Positions 26,535 through 35,104 of a DNA stretch of 60,379 bases are shown piece by piece. This DNA is from CAZOWW01 sp964583765. Its GTDB lineage: Bacteria; Actinomycetota; Actinomycetes; Actinomycetales; Kineosporiaceae. The stretch's first letter is position 1. The number at the start of each line of letters is the position of its first letter. The DNA lies in assembly GCA_964583765.1 (NCBI GenBank), contig CAZOWW010000015.1:1-60379 (forward strand), in the 5' to 3' direction. Under the pieces are notes generated by a model. The model made no database searches. It was not told where the DNA came from and saw nothing but the letters and a program-made list of their open reading frames with translations. Position numbers and translations under genes: made by a program.

Positions 26535-27809
26535 ATGACCACGGTTCCGGCACTCCATCCGCAGGCGGCACAGCTCGTCGCCCGCACAGTCCCGATCCCC
26601 GACCCCGGCCCGCTGCTCGACCTCCTCCCGCAGGGCCGAGCCGTCTCCTGGGTGCGTCGAGGCGAAGGCCTGGTGGGCTGGGGCGAGGTGGCCCGGGTGA
26701 CGACGTCCGGGGCCCGCCGGTTCGTGGACGCCGAACGTGCCTGGCACGGACTCGTCCGCCACGCGGCCGTGCGCGACGAGGTCGGCCTGCCCGGAACAGG
26801 GCCCATCGCCTTCGGCTCCTTCGCCTTCGCCGACAGCTCGCCGGCCGGGGGCGTGCTCGTGGTTCCGGAGATCGTGGTCGGACGGCGAGGTTCGCGGGCC
26901 TGGATCACCGTGCTGGGACGGGGTCCGGTGCTGCCGGTCGCGGAGTCCCGGCGCCCGGTGGCCCCGCCGACGTCCCCCGGCACCGTGACCTTCACCGAGG
27001 GGACCCGCAGCGCCGACTTCTGGAGGAATGCGGTCGCCACCGCGATCGAACGGATCGATGCCGGCCGGTTGGGCAAGGTCGTGCTCGCCCGCGACCTGGT
27101 GGCCCGGGCCGGCGCCCCGATCGATGTCCGCTGGCTGCTCCGCCGCCTGGCCGAGAACTACCCCGGCTGCTGGACCTTCGTGGTGGACGGTCTGGTCGGG
27201 GCCACCCCGGAACTGCTCGTGCGGCGGGAGAAGGGGCTGGTCACCTCTCGGGTGCTCGCGGGGACCATCCAGCGCAGCGGCAACGACGAACGCGACCTGG
27301 CCCTGGCCGCGTCACTCGCCCGCTCCAGCAAGGACCTGGAGGAGCACGAGTTCGCGGTGCGGTCGGTCGCCGAGGCACTCACCCCCCACTGTTCCTCGAC
27401 CAACGTGCCCGAATCACCGTTCGTGCTGCATCTGGCCAACGTGATGCACCTGGCCACCGACGTGACGGGCGTGCTCGCCGACGGGACCTCCTCGCTGTCA
27501 CTGGCCCAGGCGTTGCATCCCTCGGCCGCGGTCTGCGGCACGCCGCGCCAGGCAGCATCCATGCTGATCGAGGAGATCGAAGGCATGGACCGGGACCGCT
27601 ACGCCGGGCCGGTGGGCTGGACGGACGCCGAGGGGGACGGGGAATGGGGCATCGCCCTGCGGAGCGCCCGACTGGACGCCGAAGACCCCTGCCGCCTGCG
27701 ACTCTTCGCCGGGTGCGGCATCGTCGGGGGATCGGATCCCCTGACCGAGCTCGCCGAGGCGGAGGCGAAGTTCATCCCGATCCGGACCGCACTCGGCACC
27801 GACCGCTGA
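26535..27809 (+). CDS. menF: Isochorismate synthase
   Basis: The enzyme converts chorismate to isochorismate, the first committed step of menaquinone synthesis. The 424-residue product has the chorismate-binding domain in its C-terminal two thirds: LGKVVLARDLVARAG, FVVDGLVGATPELLV, the RVLAGTIQRSGNDERD catalytic segment, VMHLATDVTGVLADG, LHPSAAVCGTPRQA and the metal-binding GCGIVGGSDPLTELAEAEAK. The ATG at 26535 was chosen because it begins the conserved N-terminal region; upstream codons of the same frame fall in the menG promoter region. A siderophore-type isochorismate synthase would look similar, but the men neighbours decide. Confidence 0.9.
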   Translation: MTTVPALHPQAAQLVARTVPIPDPGPLLDLLPQGRAVSWVRRGEGLVGWGEVARVTTSGARRFVDAERAWHGLVRHAAVRDEVGLPGTGPIAFGSFAFADSSPAGGVLVVPEIVVGRRGSRAWITVLGRGPVLPVAESRRPVAPPTSPGTVTFTEGTRSADFWRNAVATAIERIDAGRLGKVVLARDLVARAGAPIDVRWLLRRLAENYPGCWTFVVDGLVGATPELLVRREKGLVTSRVLAGTIQRSGNDERDLALAASLARSSKDLEEHEFAVRSVAEALTPHCSSTNVPESPFVLHLANVMHLATDVTGVLADGTSSLSLAQALHPSAAVCGTPRQAASMLIEEIEGMDRDRYAGPVGWTDAEGDGEWGIALRSARLDAEDPCRLRLFAGCGIVGGSDPLTELAEAEAKFIPIRTALGTDR

Positions 27810-28288
27810 GGAACAGCGGCTGACCGGTACCGGCGACTGCCGAGGCACCACCACTGGCCCGAGCCAGCGGTTGCCCGGAGACCACGGCCGCGGGGAGACC
27901 AGTCGTCGGGCAAGGGGCTGATCAGGTGATACCCCACCCTCCGCGCTCGGCGGGACGCAGGAGCTGCCGACGGCCGCCACCCCGACAGGGCGCGCACCCA
28001 GGCTTCCCCGCGTCACCCCAATGGCCCGCGAACTAGCGCTGCGTTCCTCCCCCGCGTCACCCCTGGCCAGGGCACCGTCACCCCGGCTGACGTCGCGTTC
28101 TCCCCCGCGTCACCCCTGGCCAGGGCACCGTCACCCCGCCTGTTGCCACGTCATGACTCGCCTGACGCCCCGTTCTTCCCCTCGTCACCCAGGAACGGTC
28201 CCTTCACCGCCGACCCGGGGTGACAGACCGTTCCACACCTCCCGTGCATGGTCGAAATCCCGATCCCGACGGCACCGCGGAGGTGTCC
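27810..28288. other. Gene-free interval rich in GTCACCC repeats
   Basis: No protein gene with a ribosome binding site was found between menF and the sigma-like gene. A weak hairpin (CCGCTG at 27803-27808, CAGCGG at 27814-27819) overlaps the menF stop and may be part of a terminator. The second half of the interval, from 28012, holds the repeat cluster described separately. Confidence 0.5.
28012..28224. repeat. Cluster of GTCACCC heptamers with a 38-bp direct repeat
   Basis: GTCACCC occurs at 28012, 28056, 28077, 28109, 28130 and 28184, and in reverse orientation at 28218-28224. Four of these fall in two copies of a 38-bp direct repeat (28048-28085 and 28101-28138), within which the heptamers are exactly 21 bp, or two helical turns, apart. 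The cluster ends about 65 bp before the start of a sigma-like regulatory gene, as a multi-site operator would. Confidence 0.6.
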
Positions 28289-29080
28289 ATGTTCCGCGAC
28301 GATCGCCTCGCCGGTGGCTGGAGCGACCTTGCAACACGCCTCCAGCGAACCGGTGCCCTCACCCGCTGGGCCTCCACCGAGCCCTGTCTCGCCGAGCTCC
28401 CCGACCTCGATGCCCTGCAGCGCGTCACGGCCCCGGGCGCGGATCGCGAGCGCGCGGACGAGGTGCTCGGGGCCCTGGTCCGGTGCGCCGCCGTCGACGG
28501 GGGCCGCGATCCCGAAGCGGTCCTCGTCGTCCTGCACCTGCTCGCCGGCGGCGTCCACGCGATCGCCCGCCGGCTGGGCGGTCCCTCCCGGGAGGTCCTG
28601 TCCCTGGTCGTGAACGAGTTGACGCTGCACATCCTCACCTTCCCGTGGCGGCGGCGATCCCGGTCCTGTGCCGCCAACCTGCTCCTGGACACCCGGGCGA
28701 CCCTGCTGCGGGAGCTGGGGCAGGCAGTTCCCTCGCACCGCGGATTCCACGAGGTACCGGTGGACCCGACCGAGCTGTCCGTCCTCGGGCCGATCGAGCA
28801 CCCCGCCTGCGGGCTTCCCGGGCTCACGCCTGCGGCGGAGGACGGAACGGAGAGCGAGCTCGGCGAGGTGCTGGACTGGGCCGTGCGGTCGCACCTGGTC
28901 GGGGCCGATGACGTCGCGCTGCTCGTGGAGTTCGAGCGGGCCAGGGGCTACGGAGCCCGCGCCCGCCAGCGGGTGTCCGCGGCGCACGGCATCCACGAGC
29001 GGACCCTGCGCCGGCGGCGTGACCGGACCTTGGCCGCGCTGCGGCAGGCAGGGGCGAGCTACCGGAGCGCGGTCGCATGA
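28289..29080 (+). CDS. Sigma-like helix-turn-helix regulator of unknown function
   Basis: The 263-residue product resembles a group of uncharacterised actinobacterial proteins with sigma-factor-like organisation. A helical region (DEVLGALVRCAAVDGGRDPE, VLVVLHLLAGGVHAIARRLG) is followed by VVNELTLHILTFPWRRRSRS and AANLLLDTRATLL. The protein ends in a region-4-like helix-turn-helix (VSAAHGIHERTLRRRRDRTL). It has no membrane segment. The ATG at 28289 has GGAGG five bases upstream and is preferred over a GTG at 28220. A cluster of seven heptamer repeats lies immediately upstream and may be its own control region. Its targets are unknown. Confidence 0.65.
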   Translation: MFRDDRLAGGWSDLATRLQRTGALTRWASTEPCLAELPDLDALQRVTAPGADRERADEVLGALVRCAAVDGGRDPEAVLVVLHLLAGGVHAIARRLGGPSREVLSLVVNELTLHILTFPWRRRSRSCAANLLLDTRATLLRELGQAVPSHRGFHEVPVDPTELSVLGPIEHPACGLPGLTPAAEDGTESELGEVLDWAVRSHLVGADDVALLVEFERARGYGARARQRVSAAHGIHERTLRRRRDRTLAALRQAGASYRSAVA

Positions 29081-29281
29081 TCGCGACCGAGCACCCGTTC
29101 CGGACGAGTAGTGGTGCCCCCGAGTGGCCATGGGGTGGCCCGCTGCCGCCGCAGGGCGGACTCGGGCAACTGCGGGAAGAACCGAGGCGGTTGCGGGACG
29201 AACCGAGGCAGCCGCCGGGCGAGCCGGAGTGGGTGTCGGACGGGCCCGCGCGGCCATGGGGCGGATCGCGGAGACTCTTGT

Positions 29282-29298
29282 TACGAGACAATCTTGTA
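29282..29298. promoter_or_regulatory. Imperfect palindrome upstream of the MFS gene (possible TetR operator)
   Basis: TACGAGACAATCTTGTA is symmetric around CAA with one mismatch per arm (TAC-n-AGA / TCT-n-GTA). It lies 33 bp before the MFS start in a locally AT-rich stretch that also contains TTGTTA at 29278-29283, a possible -35 box. The downstream tetR gene is the obvious candidate to bind it. Confidence 0.45.
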
Positions 29299-29331
29299 GC
29301 GAAACCCGAACAGGCCAGTTACGCTGCACGC

Positions 29332-30978
29332 GTGACGCGAAACCAGGATGACGTCTACCCCCGGCGCTGGACCGCCCTCGTCGTGATGATGCTGTGCCTG
29401 ATCGTCATCTCCCTCGACAACACGATCCTCAACGTCGCCCTGCGCACGATCCAGCAGGACCTGCACGCCAGCGGCGCGGACATGCAGTGGGCGATCAACT
29501 CCTACACCCTGGCCTTCGCCGCGTTGATGTTCACCTTCGGGCTGCTCGGGGACCGTTTCGGACGCCGCCTGGTGCTGATGTGCGGGCTCGCCGTCTTCGC
29601 CGCCGGGTCGGCGATGTCCGCCTGGACCACGTCCCCGCACGAGCTCATCACGACGAGGGCGGTGATGGGCGTCGGCGCGGCGACCATGCTGCCCACCACA
29701 CTGTCGATCATCACCACGATCTTCCCGGTGAAGGAACGTCCCCGCGCGATCGGCCTCTGGTCGGCCGCGGTGGGCGTCGGCGTCGCGATCGGTCCGGTCG
29801 CCGGCGGGTACCTCCTGGAGCACTGGTGGTGGGGCAGCATCTTCCTGGTCAACGTGCCGTTCGTGCTCGTCGGTCTCGTCGCGATCGCACTCGTCGTTCC
29901 GGAGAGCCGGGACCCCCACCCGGTCCGCACGGACCCGCTGGGCGTCGTCCTGTCCACGGCGGGGATCGTGGCGGTCGTCTTCGGCGTGATCCGGGCCGGT
30001 GACCTGGCCGACTGGACGTCACCCCAGGTGCTGGGGCCCATCGTCGGGGGCGTCGTGCTGCTCGTCGTCTTCGCCCTCGTCGAGCAGCACAGTGATCATC
30101 CGGCCTTCGACGTCCGGCTCTTCGCCAACCGGGCGTTCACGGCGGCCTCCGTCTCGGTGGCCCTGGTGTTCTTCGCCCTCATGGGCATGGCCTTCGTGCT
30201 CTCGTACTACCTGCAACTCGTGCGGGACCGCACCCCGTTGCAGGCCGGGGTGGCCCTGCTGCCGGCTGCCGTGGGCATCGCGGCCGGATCGGCCGGGGCA
30301 CCCGCGCTCGTCCGTCGTCTCGGCGTCCATCTGGTCGTGCCGGCCGGGATGCTGCTCTCGTCGGCGGGGTTCTGCGCCTCGCTGGTGATCGACCGGACGA
30401 CTCCGACCTGGTACTACGAGGCCTGCATCTTCGCCGTCCCGCTCGGGGTCGGCCTGGCGTTGTCCCCGGCCACCGAGGTCGTCGTGTCGCAGCTCCCCCG
30501 CGACCGGCCGGGTGCCGGGGCGGCCATGAACGGCACCCTGCGACTGGTCGGAGCCTCCCTGGGAGTGGCAGTCCTGGGGGCACTCCTGTCGGGTTCGTAC
30601 CGGCACGCGATGTCAGGGCCGGTCTCGGTGCTGCCCTCGGCCGCTCGTCACGACGCGGCCGGGTCGATCGGGGCCACTGCGACGACCATCCAGCAGCTCG
30701 CCGCCGATGCCCGAAAGGCCTTCGCCTCCGGTCAGCTGTCGGAGTCCCAGGGGCTGCAGCTCAAGAACGAGCTCACCGGGCTGATGAACCACGCCGCCGA
30801 CGCCTTCGTCTCGGCGACCCACGCGGCCAACGTCTGCGGTGCGGCCGTGGGGCTGCTCGGTGCGCTCGTCGCCGCGCTCTGGCTACCGCGCCCGGGCCGT
30901 AAGGAGCCGCCGATCGGACGTACCACCAGCGGTGGATCCGCCGACGAGCGCTCGGCGGAGACCGGCCGGTCGGCCTGA
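29332..30978 (+). CDS. DHA2-family MFS multidrug exporter (14 TM)
   Basis: The product of about 548 residues is an EmrB/QacA-type drug:proton antiporter. It opens with the DHA2 motif VISLDNTILNVALRTIQQDL at about residues 25-44, then GLLGDRFGRRLVLMCGLAVF (motif A) and GAATMLPTTLSIITTIF. Motif C follows (AVGVGVAIGPVAGGYLLEHW), with about 14 hydrophobic segments overall. A long extracytoplasmic loop precedes the last helix. The GTG at 29332 begins the conserved part; upstream codons of the frame overlap the preceding gene's end and look non-coding. It is co-directional with tetR, 14 bp downstream, which probably represses it. Confidence 0.9.
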   Translation: MTRNQDDVYPRRWTALVVMMLCLIVISLDNTILNVALRTIQQDLHASGADMQWAINSYTLAFAALMFTFGLLGDRFGRRLVLMCGLAVFAAGSAMSAWTTSPHELITTRAVMGVGAATMLPTTLSIITTIFPVKERPRAIGLWSAAVGVGVAIGPVAGGYLLEHWWWGSIFLVNVPFVLVGLVAIALVVPESRDPHPVRTDPLGVVLSTAGIVAVVFGVIRAGDLADWTSPQVLGPIVGGVVLLVVFALVEQHSDHPAFDVRLFANRAFTAASVSVALVFFALMGMAFVLSYYLQLVRDRTPLQAGVALLPAAVGIAAGSAGAPALVRRLGVHLVVPAGMLLSSAGFCASLVIDRTTPTWYYEACIFAVPLGVGLALSPATEVVVSQLPRDRPGAGAAMNGTLRLVGASLGVAVLGALLSGSYRHAMSGPVSVLPSAARHDAAGSIGATATTIQQLAADARKAFASGQLSESQGLQLKNELTGLMNHAADAFVSATHAANVCGAAVGLLGALVAALWLPRPGRKEPPIGRTTSGGSADERSAETGRSA

Positions 30979-30992
30979 GGCAGAGTGGCGAC

Positions 30993-31610
30993 GTGACGGC
31001 CCAGCAGGACGACGACACCGCACCGGTCTCCCGGCGCGGCGGCCGCCCTCGCAGCAACGAGGCCCACCTCGCCGTCCTCCAGGCGGCCGTCGAGGAGTGG
31101 ACCGACCGGGGCTTCGCGGGGATGACCATCGAGCGGGTCGCGGCCCGGGCCGGGGTGGCCCGGACAACGGTCTACCGGCACTGGTCGAGCCTTGCCGAAC
31201 TGTGCATGGAGGCACTGGACCGCCTGCGTGAACCGTTCCCGACCCCTGCGGGCGAGAACATCCACGAGGATCTCCTGCTCCTGCTGCGGGCGCTGCGCCA
31301 CATGCTCACCGAGTCCCGGCTCGGGCGCCTGATCCCCCAGCTGGCCCTGGAGGCGAGCCGCCACCCGGACATCTCGCTGACCTACTGGAACGAACACCTG
31401 ATCCGCGGATCCAGCACCCTGGCGGGGGTCCTGCGACGGGGAGTCGCCGAGGGCCTGATCCGCCCCGACCTGGACCTCGAACTCGCGGTCGACCTGCTCA
31501 CCGGACCGCTCTTCAAGCGCAGCATCTGGCAGCTACCGACCTCCGACGCCGATCTGCAGGCGACCATCGACACCGTGTTGGCCGGGCTGGCGCCGTCCCC
31601 CCGACCGTAG
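30993..31610 (+). CDS. TetR-family transcriptional regulator
   Basis: The 205-residue product has the TetR N-terminal helix-turn-helix (AVEEWTDRGFAGMTIERVAA, RAGVARTTVYRHWSSLAEL) and a C-terminal ligand domain of the TetR_C_11/16 type (RLGRLIPQLALEASRHPDIS). It starts at GTG 30993, 14 bp after the MFS exporter stop, and is probably co-transcribed with it. The expected role is drug-responsive autorepression of the exporter operon through the palindrome at 29282-29298. A strong hairpin follows the gene. Confidence 0.9.
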   Translation: MTAQQDDDTAPVSRRGGRPRSNEAHLAVLQAAVEEWTDRGFAGMTIERVAARAGVARTTVYRHWSSLAELCMEALDRLREPFPTPAGENIHEDLLLLLRALRHMLTESRLGRLIPQLALEASRHPDISLTYWNEHLIRGSSTLAGVLRRGVAEGLIRPDLDLELAVDLLTGPLFKRSIWQLPTSDADLQATIDTVLAGLAPSPRP

Positions 31611-31669
31611 GGAACCGGGTGTCCTCGCCACGACGAGGTCCGCCGCGGAGTGCCTCGCCGAAGCCCGTC

Positions 31670-31705
31670 GGCCATGGCCCCACCGAACCTGGTGGGGCCA
31701 TGGCC
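31670..31705. terminator. Strong hairpin between convergent tetR and lipase genes
   Basis: A perfect 15-bp inverted repeat (GGCCATGGCCCCACC, 31670-31684, with its complement at 31691-31705) encloses a 6-base loop. It lies in the only gap between two convergent genes and can terminate both. No U-tract follows, as is usual in high-GC actinobacteria. Confidence 0.75.
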
Positions 31706-31762
31706 CGGACCCGGACAACGTGCCTCAGAACCCGAGGGCGAGCACCGCTTCGGGATCTGGGG

Positions 31763-32941
31763 TCAGCTCGACGGGGTCGAGAACAGCTCCCGGACCCAGG
31801 TGCGCACCTGCGGGACGGCCACGGCGGGGAGCGTCAGGTGGTCGGCGCCCTCCACGGGGACGTAGACGACGTCGTTCCCGGCAGCTGTCAGCTGCGCCAC
31901 GGTGACCGAGGTCAGGGCGGACAGCGGGTCGGCGTCCCCCTGGATCACCCGCACCGGCCGCGGGTAACGGGTGATCGGCACCTCGTCCCCGCTCATCAGA
32001 TCGGCCACCAGGTCGGCCGCGGCCGCGGGATCGCGGTACACGTCACCGTTGGTCACACCGGCCACGGTGGCGATCATGTCCGGCACGCACAGCTCGCGAG
32101 CCTGGTCGACCAACTCGAGTCCGCGGGGGGTGAGCAGCTGTTCGGGCACGAACCGGGTGGGGAACCGGACCGACGCCGATGTCGCCCAGTAGAGCGCGTT
32201 GAAGTCGACCGGGAAGCCCGGGTCACGACTCTGCGGTCCCTGCATCTGGAGCCGCCACTGGGTCACGGGGGCCAGCGCGATGCTGCCCCGAAGGTCGAGG
32301 GACGGCGCGTACCGGGCCGCCAGCGCGGCCGTGAAGAGGGCGGCATGCCCGCCCAGGCTGTAGCCGACCGCGGCCCAGTGGCGCGACAGCGGAGCCACCG
32401 TGCGCGCGGCCCGGACGATGTCGATGATGTCGAACGCTTCCGAGGTGCCCTGCCCGGGGAAGCTCGGTCCGGGAGTGCCGAGACCCTCGTAGTCGGTCGC
32501 GGCAATCGCGTACCCGTCGGCGAGCAGGGCCTCCAGCACCGTCTTCTCGGCCCCCCAGTGCCCGGTGATCGATGGGGCGCAGGAGTCGCCCACGCCGGTC
32601 GCGCCGTGCGCGTAGCTGATGACCGGCCATCCGCCCTTCGGTGGCCGGCCGGCCGGGACGTCGAGGGTGCCCGTGACGAGGCTCGGCCGACCGCTCCACG
32701 AGGTCGAGCGGTACCACAGCCGGACCGACCTGCCGCTGCCGGCGAGCCCCAACCCGGCCGCCAGCGGGGCGACCCGGACGGCGGTCCCCGCCCCGGGCGC
32801 GGGGCGCAGGGGAAGGGTGGCCGATGTGGCCGCAGCGTTCGCCACGGACGACGCCGTCGCCGGTGACACGGCCACGCCCCCGGCCGCGATGACGGCACAG
32901 GCCAGCAACGTGACAGACGTCGTGCCTCGATGCACGGACAT
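31763..32941 (-). CDS. Secreted lipase, alpha/beta hydrolase fold
   Basis: The 392-residue product has a signal peptide (TTSVTLLACAVIAAGGVAVS, cleavage near ATA or ANA) and an alpha/beta hydrolase of the secretory lipase (LIP) type. VISYAHGATGVGDSCAPS provides the oxyanion region, AVGYSLGGHAALF is the nucleophile elbow (GxSxG), and the acid and base lie in VIQGDADPLS and VEGADHLTLP. It probably hydrolyses acylglycerol or other ester substrates outside the cell. The ATG at 32941 gives a proper signal peptide; an upstream in-frame start at 33046 would add 35 Ser/Arg-rich residues and is less likely. It stands alone between a convergent tetR and menD. Confidence 0.85.
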   Translation of the reverse strand: MSVHRGTTSVTLLACAVIAAGGVAVSPATASSVANAAATSATLPLRPAPGAGTAVRVAPLAAGLGLAGSGRSVRLWYRSTSWSGRPSLVTGTLDVPAGRPPKGGWPVISYAHGATGVGDSCAPSITGHWGAEKTVLEALLADGYAIAATDYEGLGTPGPSFPGQGTSEAFDIIDIVRAARTVAPLSRHWAAVGYSLGGHAALFTAALAARYAPSLDLRGSIALAPVTQWRLQMQGPQSRDPGFPVDFNALYWATSASVRFPTRFVPEQLLTPRGLELVDQARELCVPDMIATVAGVTNGDVYRDPAAAADLVADLMSGDEVPITRYPRPVRVIQGDADPLSALTSVTVAQLTAAGNDVVYVPVEGADHLTLPAVAVPQVRTWVRELFSTPSS

Positions 32942-33229
32942 CTCACTCTCCTCGCCGGAGACCGGGGCACTCTCCTCGTCGGAGCCCGAGGCAGGCGATC
33001 CGGAAGATCGGGATGATCGGGATGATCGGCGCATCCTAGTGGCCACGGCCAGGACCGTCGATGCCCTGGAGACCCCGCATTCCCGTCAGCGTGGAGGAAC
33101 CCGCAGGGGGTGGGGAACCCGCCAGCGTGAATGACCATGACCGGCGTGCCCCCACCCAGAACGCCTCAGCACCGCAGAGCCCACTCCCGGACTCGCCATG
33201 GCTCGCGACGATCCGCAGGAATCGTCACC

Positions 33230-35104
33230 TCAGGTCGACACCGCGGCCTGGACAGCGGCACGCAACTGTGCGTGCAGGTCACGCAGACCTGCACGGTCGG
33301 CAGGCACGCGCAGCACGTGCAGACCGTGCCGTGGCCGGGCGAGCGCCACCCGCAGGTGCTCGAGATCGTCCACCCGCTCGTGCGGAACGCCGAAGGCCCG
33401 GCACAATTCCCCCAGGTCCACACCGTGCGGGGTTCCGAACAACCGCTCGAACTCCACCGCCGGCTCTCCCCCGGTCTCCGCGAGCGCCCCGTACTCGAGC
33501 AGGCCGAAGATCCCCCCGCCGTCGTCGTCCAGGACCACCACCTGCAGATCTGCCGGACTCTCGCCCCGAGCCCGCAACAGCGCTCCGACGTCGTGCAGGA
33601 AGGTGACGTCGCCGAGCAGCACCCGGGTCGGCAGGCCGCTGAGGGCGAGGCCGGTGGCCGTCGACATCGTGCCGTCGATCCCGGCGAGGCCTCTGTTGGC
33701 GAAGACCCGCGGCAGGGCGCCACGGCGCACCGGTCGCGCGGCCAGGTCGAGATCCCGCACCGGGTTGCTCGCTCCCGCCACCAACGCCTCCCCGGAGCCG
33801 AGGGCGTCCCAGACCTCGCGGGCCAGCAGCGGTCCGGTGAGCCGTCCGGCGGCGGCCGCGCCGTCCAGCACCTCGTCGATCGCGCACTCCGCGGCAGCGC
33901 CCGCCTCGAGCCACGACGTCAGCCAGGCTCCGACCGGGCGGGCCGGGACGTCGACGACGGCGCAGCGGCGCACCGGCCGTCCCGGATCGGGCCAACCGAC
34001 ATGCGGCGAGACCAGGACGACGTCCACGTCCGGCCGGCCGATCAGGCGGGTCACGGGCCGGGACAGGGTGGGGCGACCGAAGGCGATCACCCGCTCGACG
34101 GTGCCTCCGAACTCCGGCAGTTCCAGCAGCAGTCGGTAGGGCCCCACCGCGTTCGGTCCACCACGGGCACCGGACGACGGTTCGGCCAGCAGGGGGAGCC
34201 CGGCCGCCTCCGCGCAGGCCCGCGCGGCCGGGCCGGCACCATCACCGGCGAGGACGACCGCGCGACCGGACGCCGGCAGGACGAGCCTCGGGCCGGCCGC
34301 GGGTGCCGCGACCGAACCGCCGGACACCGGCGGAGCGGCGAGCCGCGAACAGGGGCTCGCCGGCGCAGCCGTCCCGGAACGGACGCCCTCGCCGTCGGAG
34401 TCCGGTGACCCGCCCTCCCGAACCAGCGCACCACCTTCCCGAACCGGCGCACCACCATCACGAACCAATGGTCCGCCGTCGGGGATCAGCGGCTCGTCGA
34501 AACCCAGGTTGAGGTGAACCGGTCCCGGACGCCCGCCGTCGCCGTCGTGTCCGAGGGCCACCGCGAGGGTCACCTGCAGCGACTCCGCCGCAGCGGTCGG
34601 GTCGGCGGCCGCGGCGGCGTCGTCCAGGTCGAGCCGTGCCCGGACCGCGTTCCCGAAGATCCCCGCCTGCAGCTCGCTGGTCTGGTTGGCCCAGGTGCCG
34701 CGCAGCCGAAGCGGCCGGTCCGCGGTGATGACGACGAGAGGGCGGTTCGCGTGGTGCGCCTCCAGGACGGCCGGGTGCAGGTTGGCCACAGCCGTGCCGG
34801 AGGTCGTCACTACCGCGCCGAATCCGTCCCCGGCCAGTCCCGCGCCCAGGGCGGTGAAGGCAGCGACCCGCTCGTCGTGGCGCACGTGCAACGCCGGCCC
34901 GGACGGGGAGCGGGCGAGCACATAGGCGAGCGGCGCGCTCCGAGAACCGGGGCAGAGCAGGACCTGCCGGACCCCGGCCTGCGCCAGGGCATCGACGACC
35001 ATCCGTGCCAGCATCGCCGAGCGCGGCCCCGTCGGGCCCTGACCGGACATCAGGTTCCTCACGTCATCCCCGGACATCAGGTTCCTCACGTCGTCCCCAC
35101 GCAT
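33230..35104 (-). CDS. menD: SEPHCHC synthase, menaquinone synthesis
   Basis: MenD is a thiamine-diphosphate enzyme joining isochorismate and 2-oxoglutarate. The product of up to 624 residues has the N-terminal LLCPGSRSAPLAYVLARSP, the catalytic-Glu region VRHDERVAAFTALGAG, TTSGTAVANLHPAVLEAHHA and RGTWANQTSELQAGIFG. The ThDP/Mg site is GDVTFLHDVGALLRA followed by VVVLDDDGGGIFGLLEYG. A variable linker near the middle contains repeated GGPLVRDGGAPVREGG units, making the protein longer than usual. Three in-frame starts (35104, 35077, 35050) exist because the start region is duplicated; the first overlaps the menC stop (TGATG), the last gives the most typical N-terminus. Confidence 0.92.
   Translation of the reverse strand: MRGDDVRNLMSGDDVRNLMSGQGPTGPRSAMLARMVVDALAQAGVRQVLLCPGSRSAPLAYVLARSPSGPALHVRHDERVAAFTALGAGLAGDGFGAVVTTSGTAVANLHPAVLEAHHANRPLVVITADRPLRLRGTWANQTSELQAGIFGNAVRARLDLDDAAAAADPTAAAESLQVTLAVALGHDGDGGRPGPVHLNLGFDEPLIPDGGPLVRDGGAPVREGGALVREGGSPDSDGEGVRSGTAAPASPCSRLAAPPVSGGSVAAPAAGPRLVLPASGRAVVLAGDGAGPAARACAEAAGLPLLAEPSSGARGGPNAVGPYRLLLELPEFGGTVERVIAFGRPTLSRPVTRLIGRPDVDVVLVSPHVGWPDPGRPVRRCAVVDVPARPVGAWLTSWLEAGAAAECAIDEVLDGAAAAGRLTGPLLAREVWDALGSGEALVAGASNPVRDLDLAARPVRRGALPRVFANRGLAGIDGTMSTATGLALSGLPTRVLLGDVTFLHDVGALLRARGESPADLQVVVLDDDGGGIFGLLEYGALAETGGEPAVEFERLFGTPHGVDLGELCRAFGVPHERVDDLEHLRVALARPRHGLHVLRVPADRAGLRDLHAQLRAAVQAAVST
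35045..35098. repeat. 27-bp tandem repeat duplicating the menD start region
   Basis: Two 27-bp units (35045-35071 and 35072-35098) differ at one base. Read on the minus strand, each carries GTGAGGAACCTGATGTCC, a GAGGAA ribosome binding site four bases before an ATG. Both ATGs are in frame with menD, and a third start precedes them at 35104. The unit length is a multiple of three, so the frame is kept. Confidence 0.85.

Noticed and set aside
28048..28138. Possible CRISPR from the 38-bp direct repeat
   Set aside because: Only two copies with a 15-bp spacer and no cas genes; it is better described as a repeat or operator cluster.
29077..29331. N-terminal extension of the MFS exporter
   Set aside because: The codons encode Gly/Pro/Arg-rich sequence overlapping the preceding gene end and the probable operator; the conserved family start is at 29332.
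32941..33046. Extended N-terminus of the lipase (Ser/Arg-rich, from short GATCGGGAT repeats)
   Set aside because: It would bury the signal peptide 35 residues in; the ATG at 32941 gives a normal export signal.
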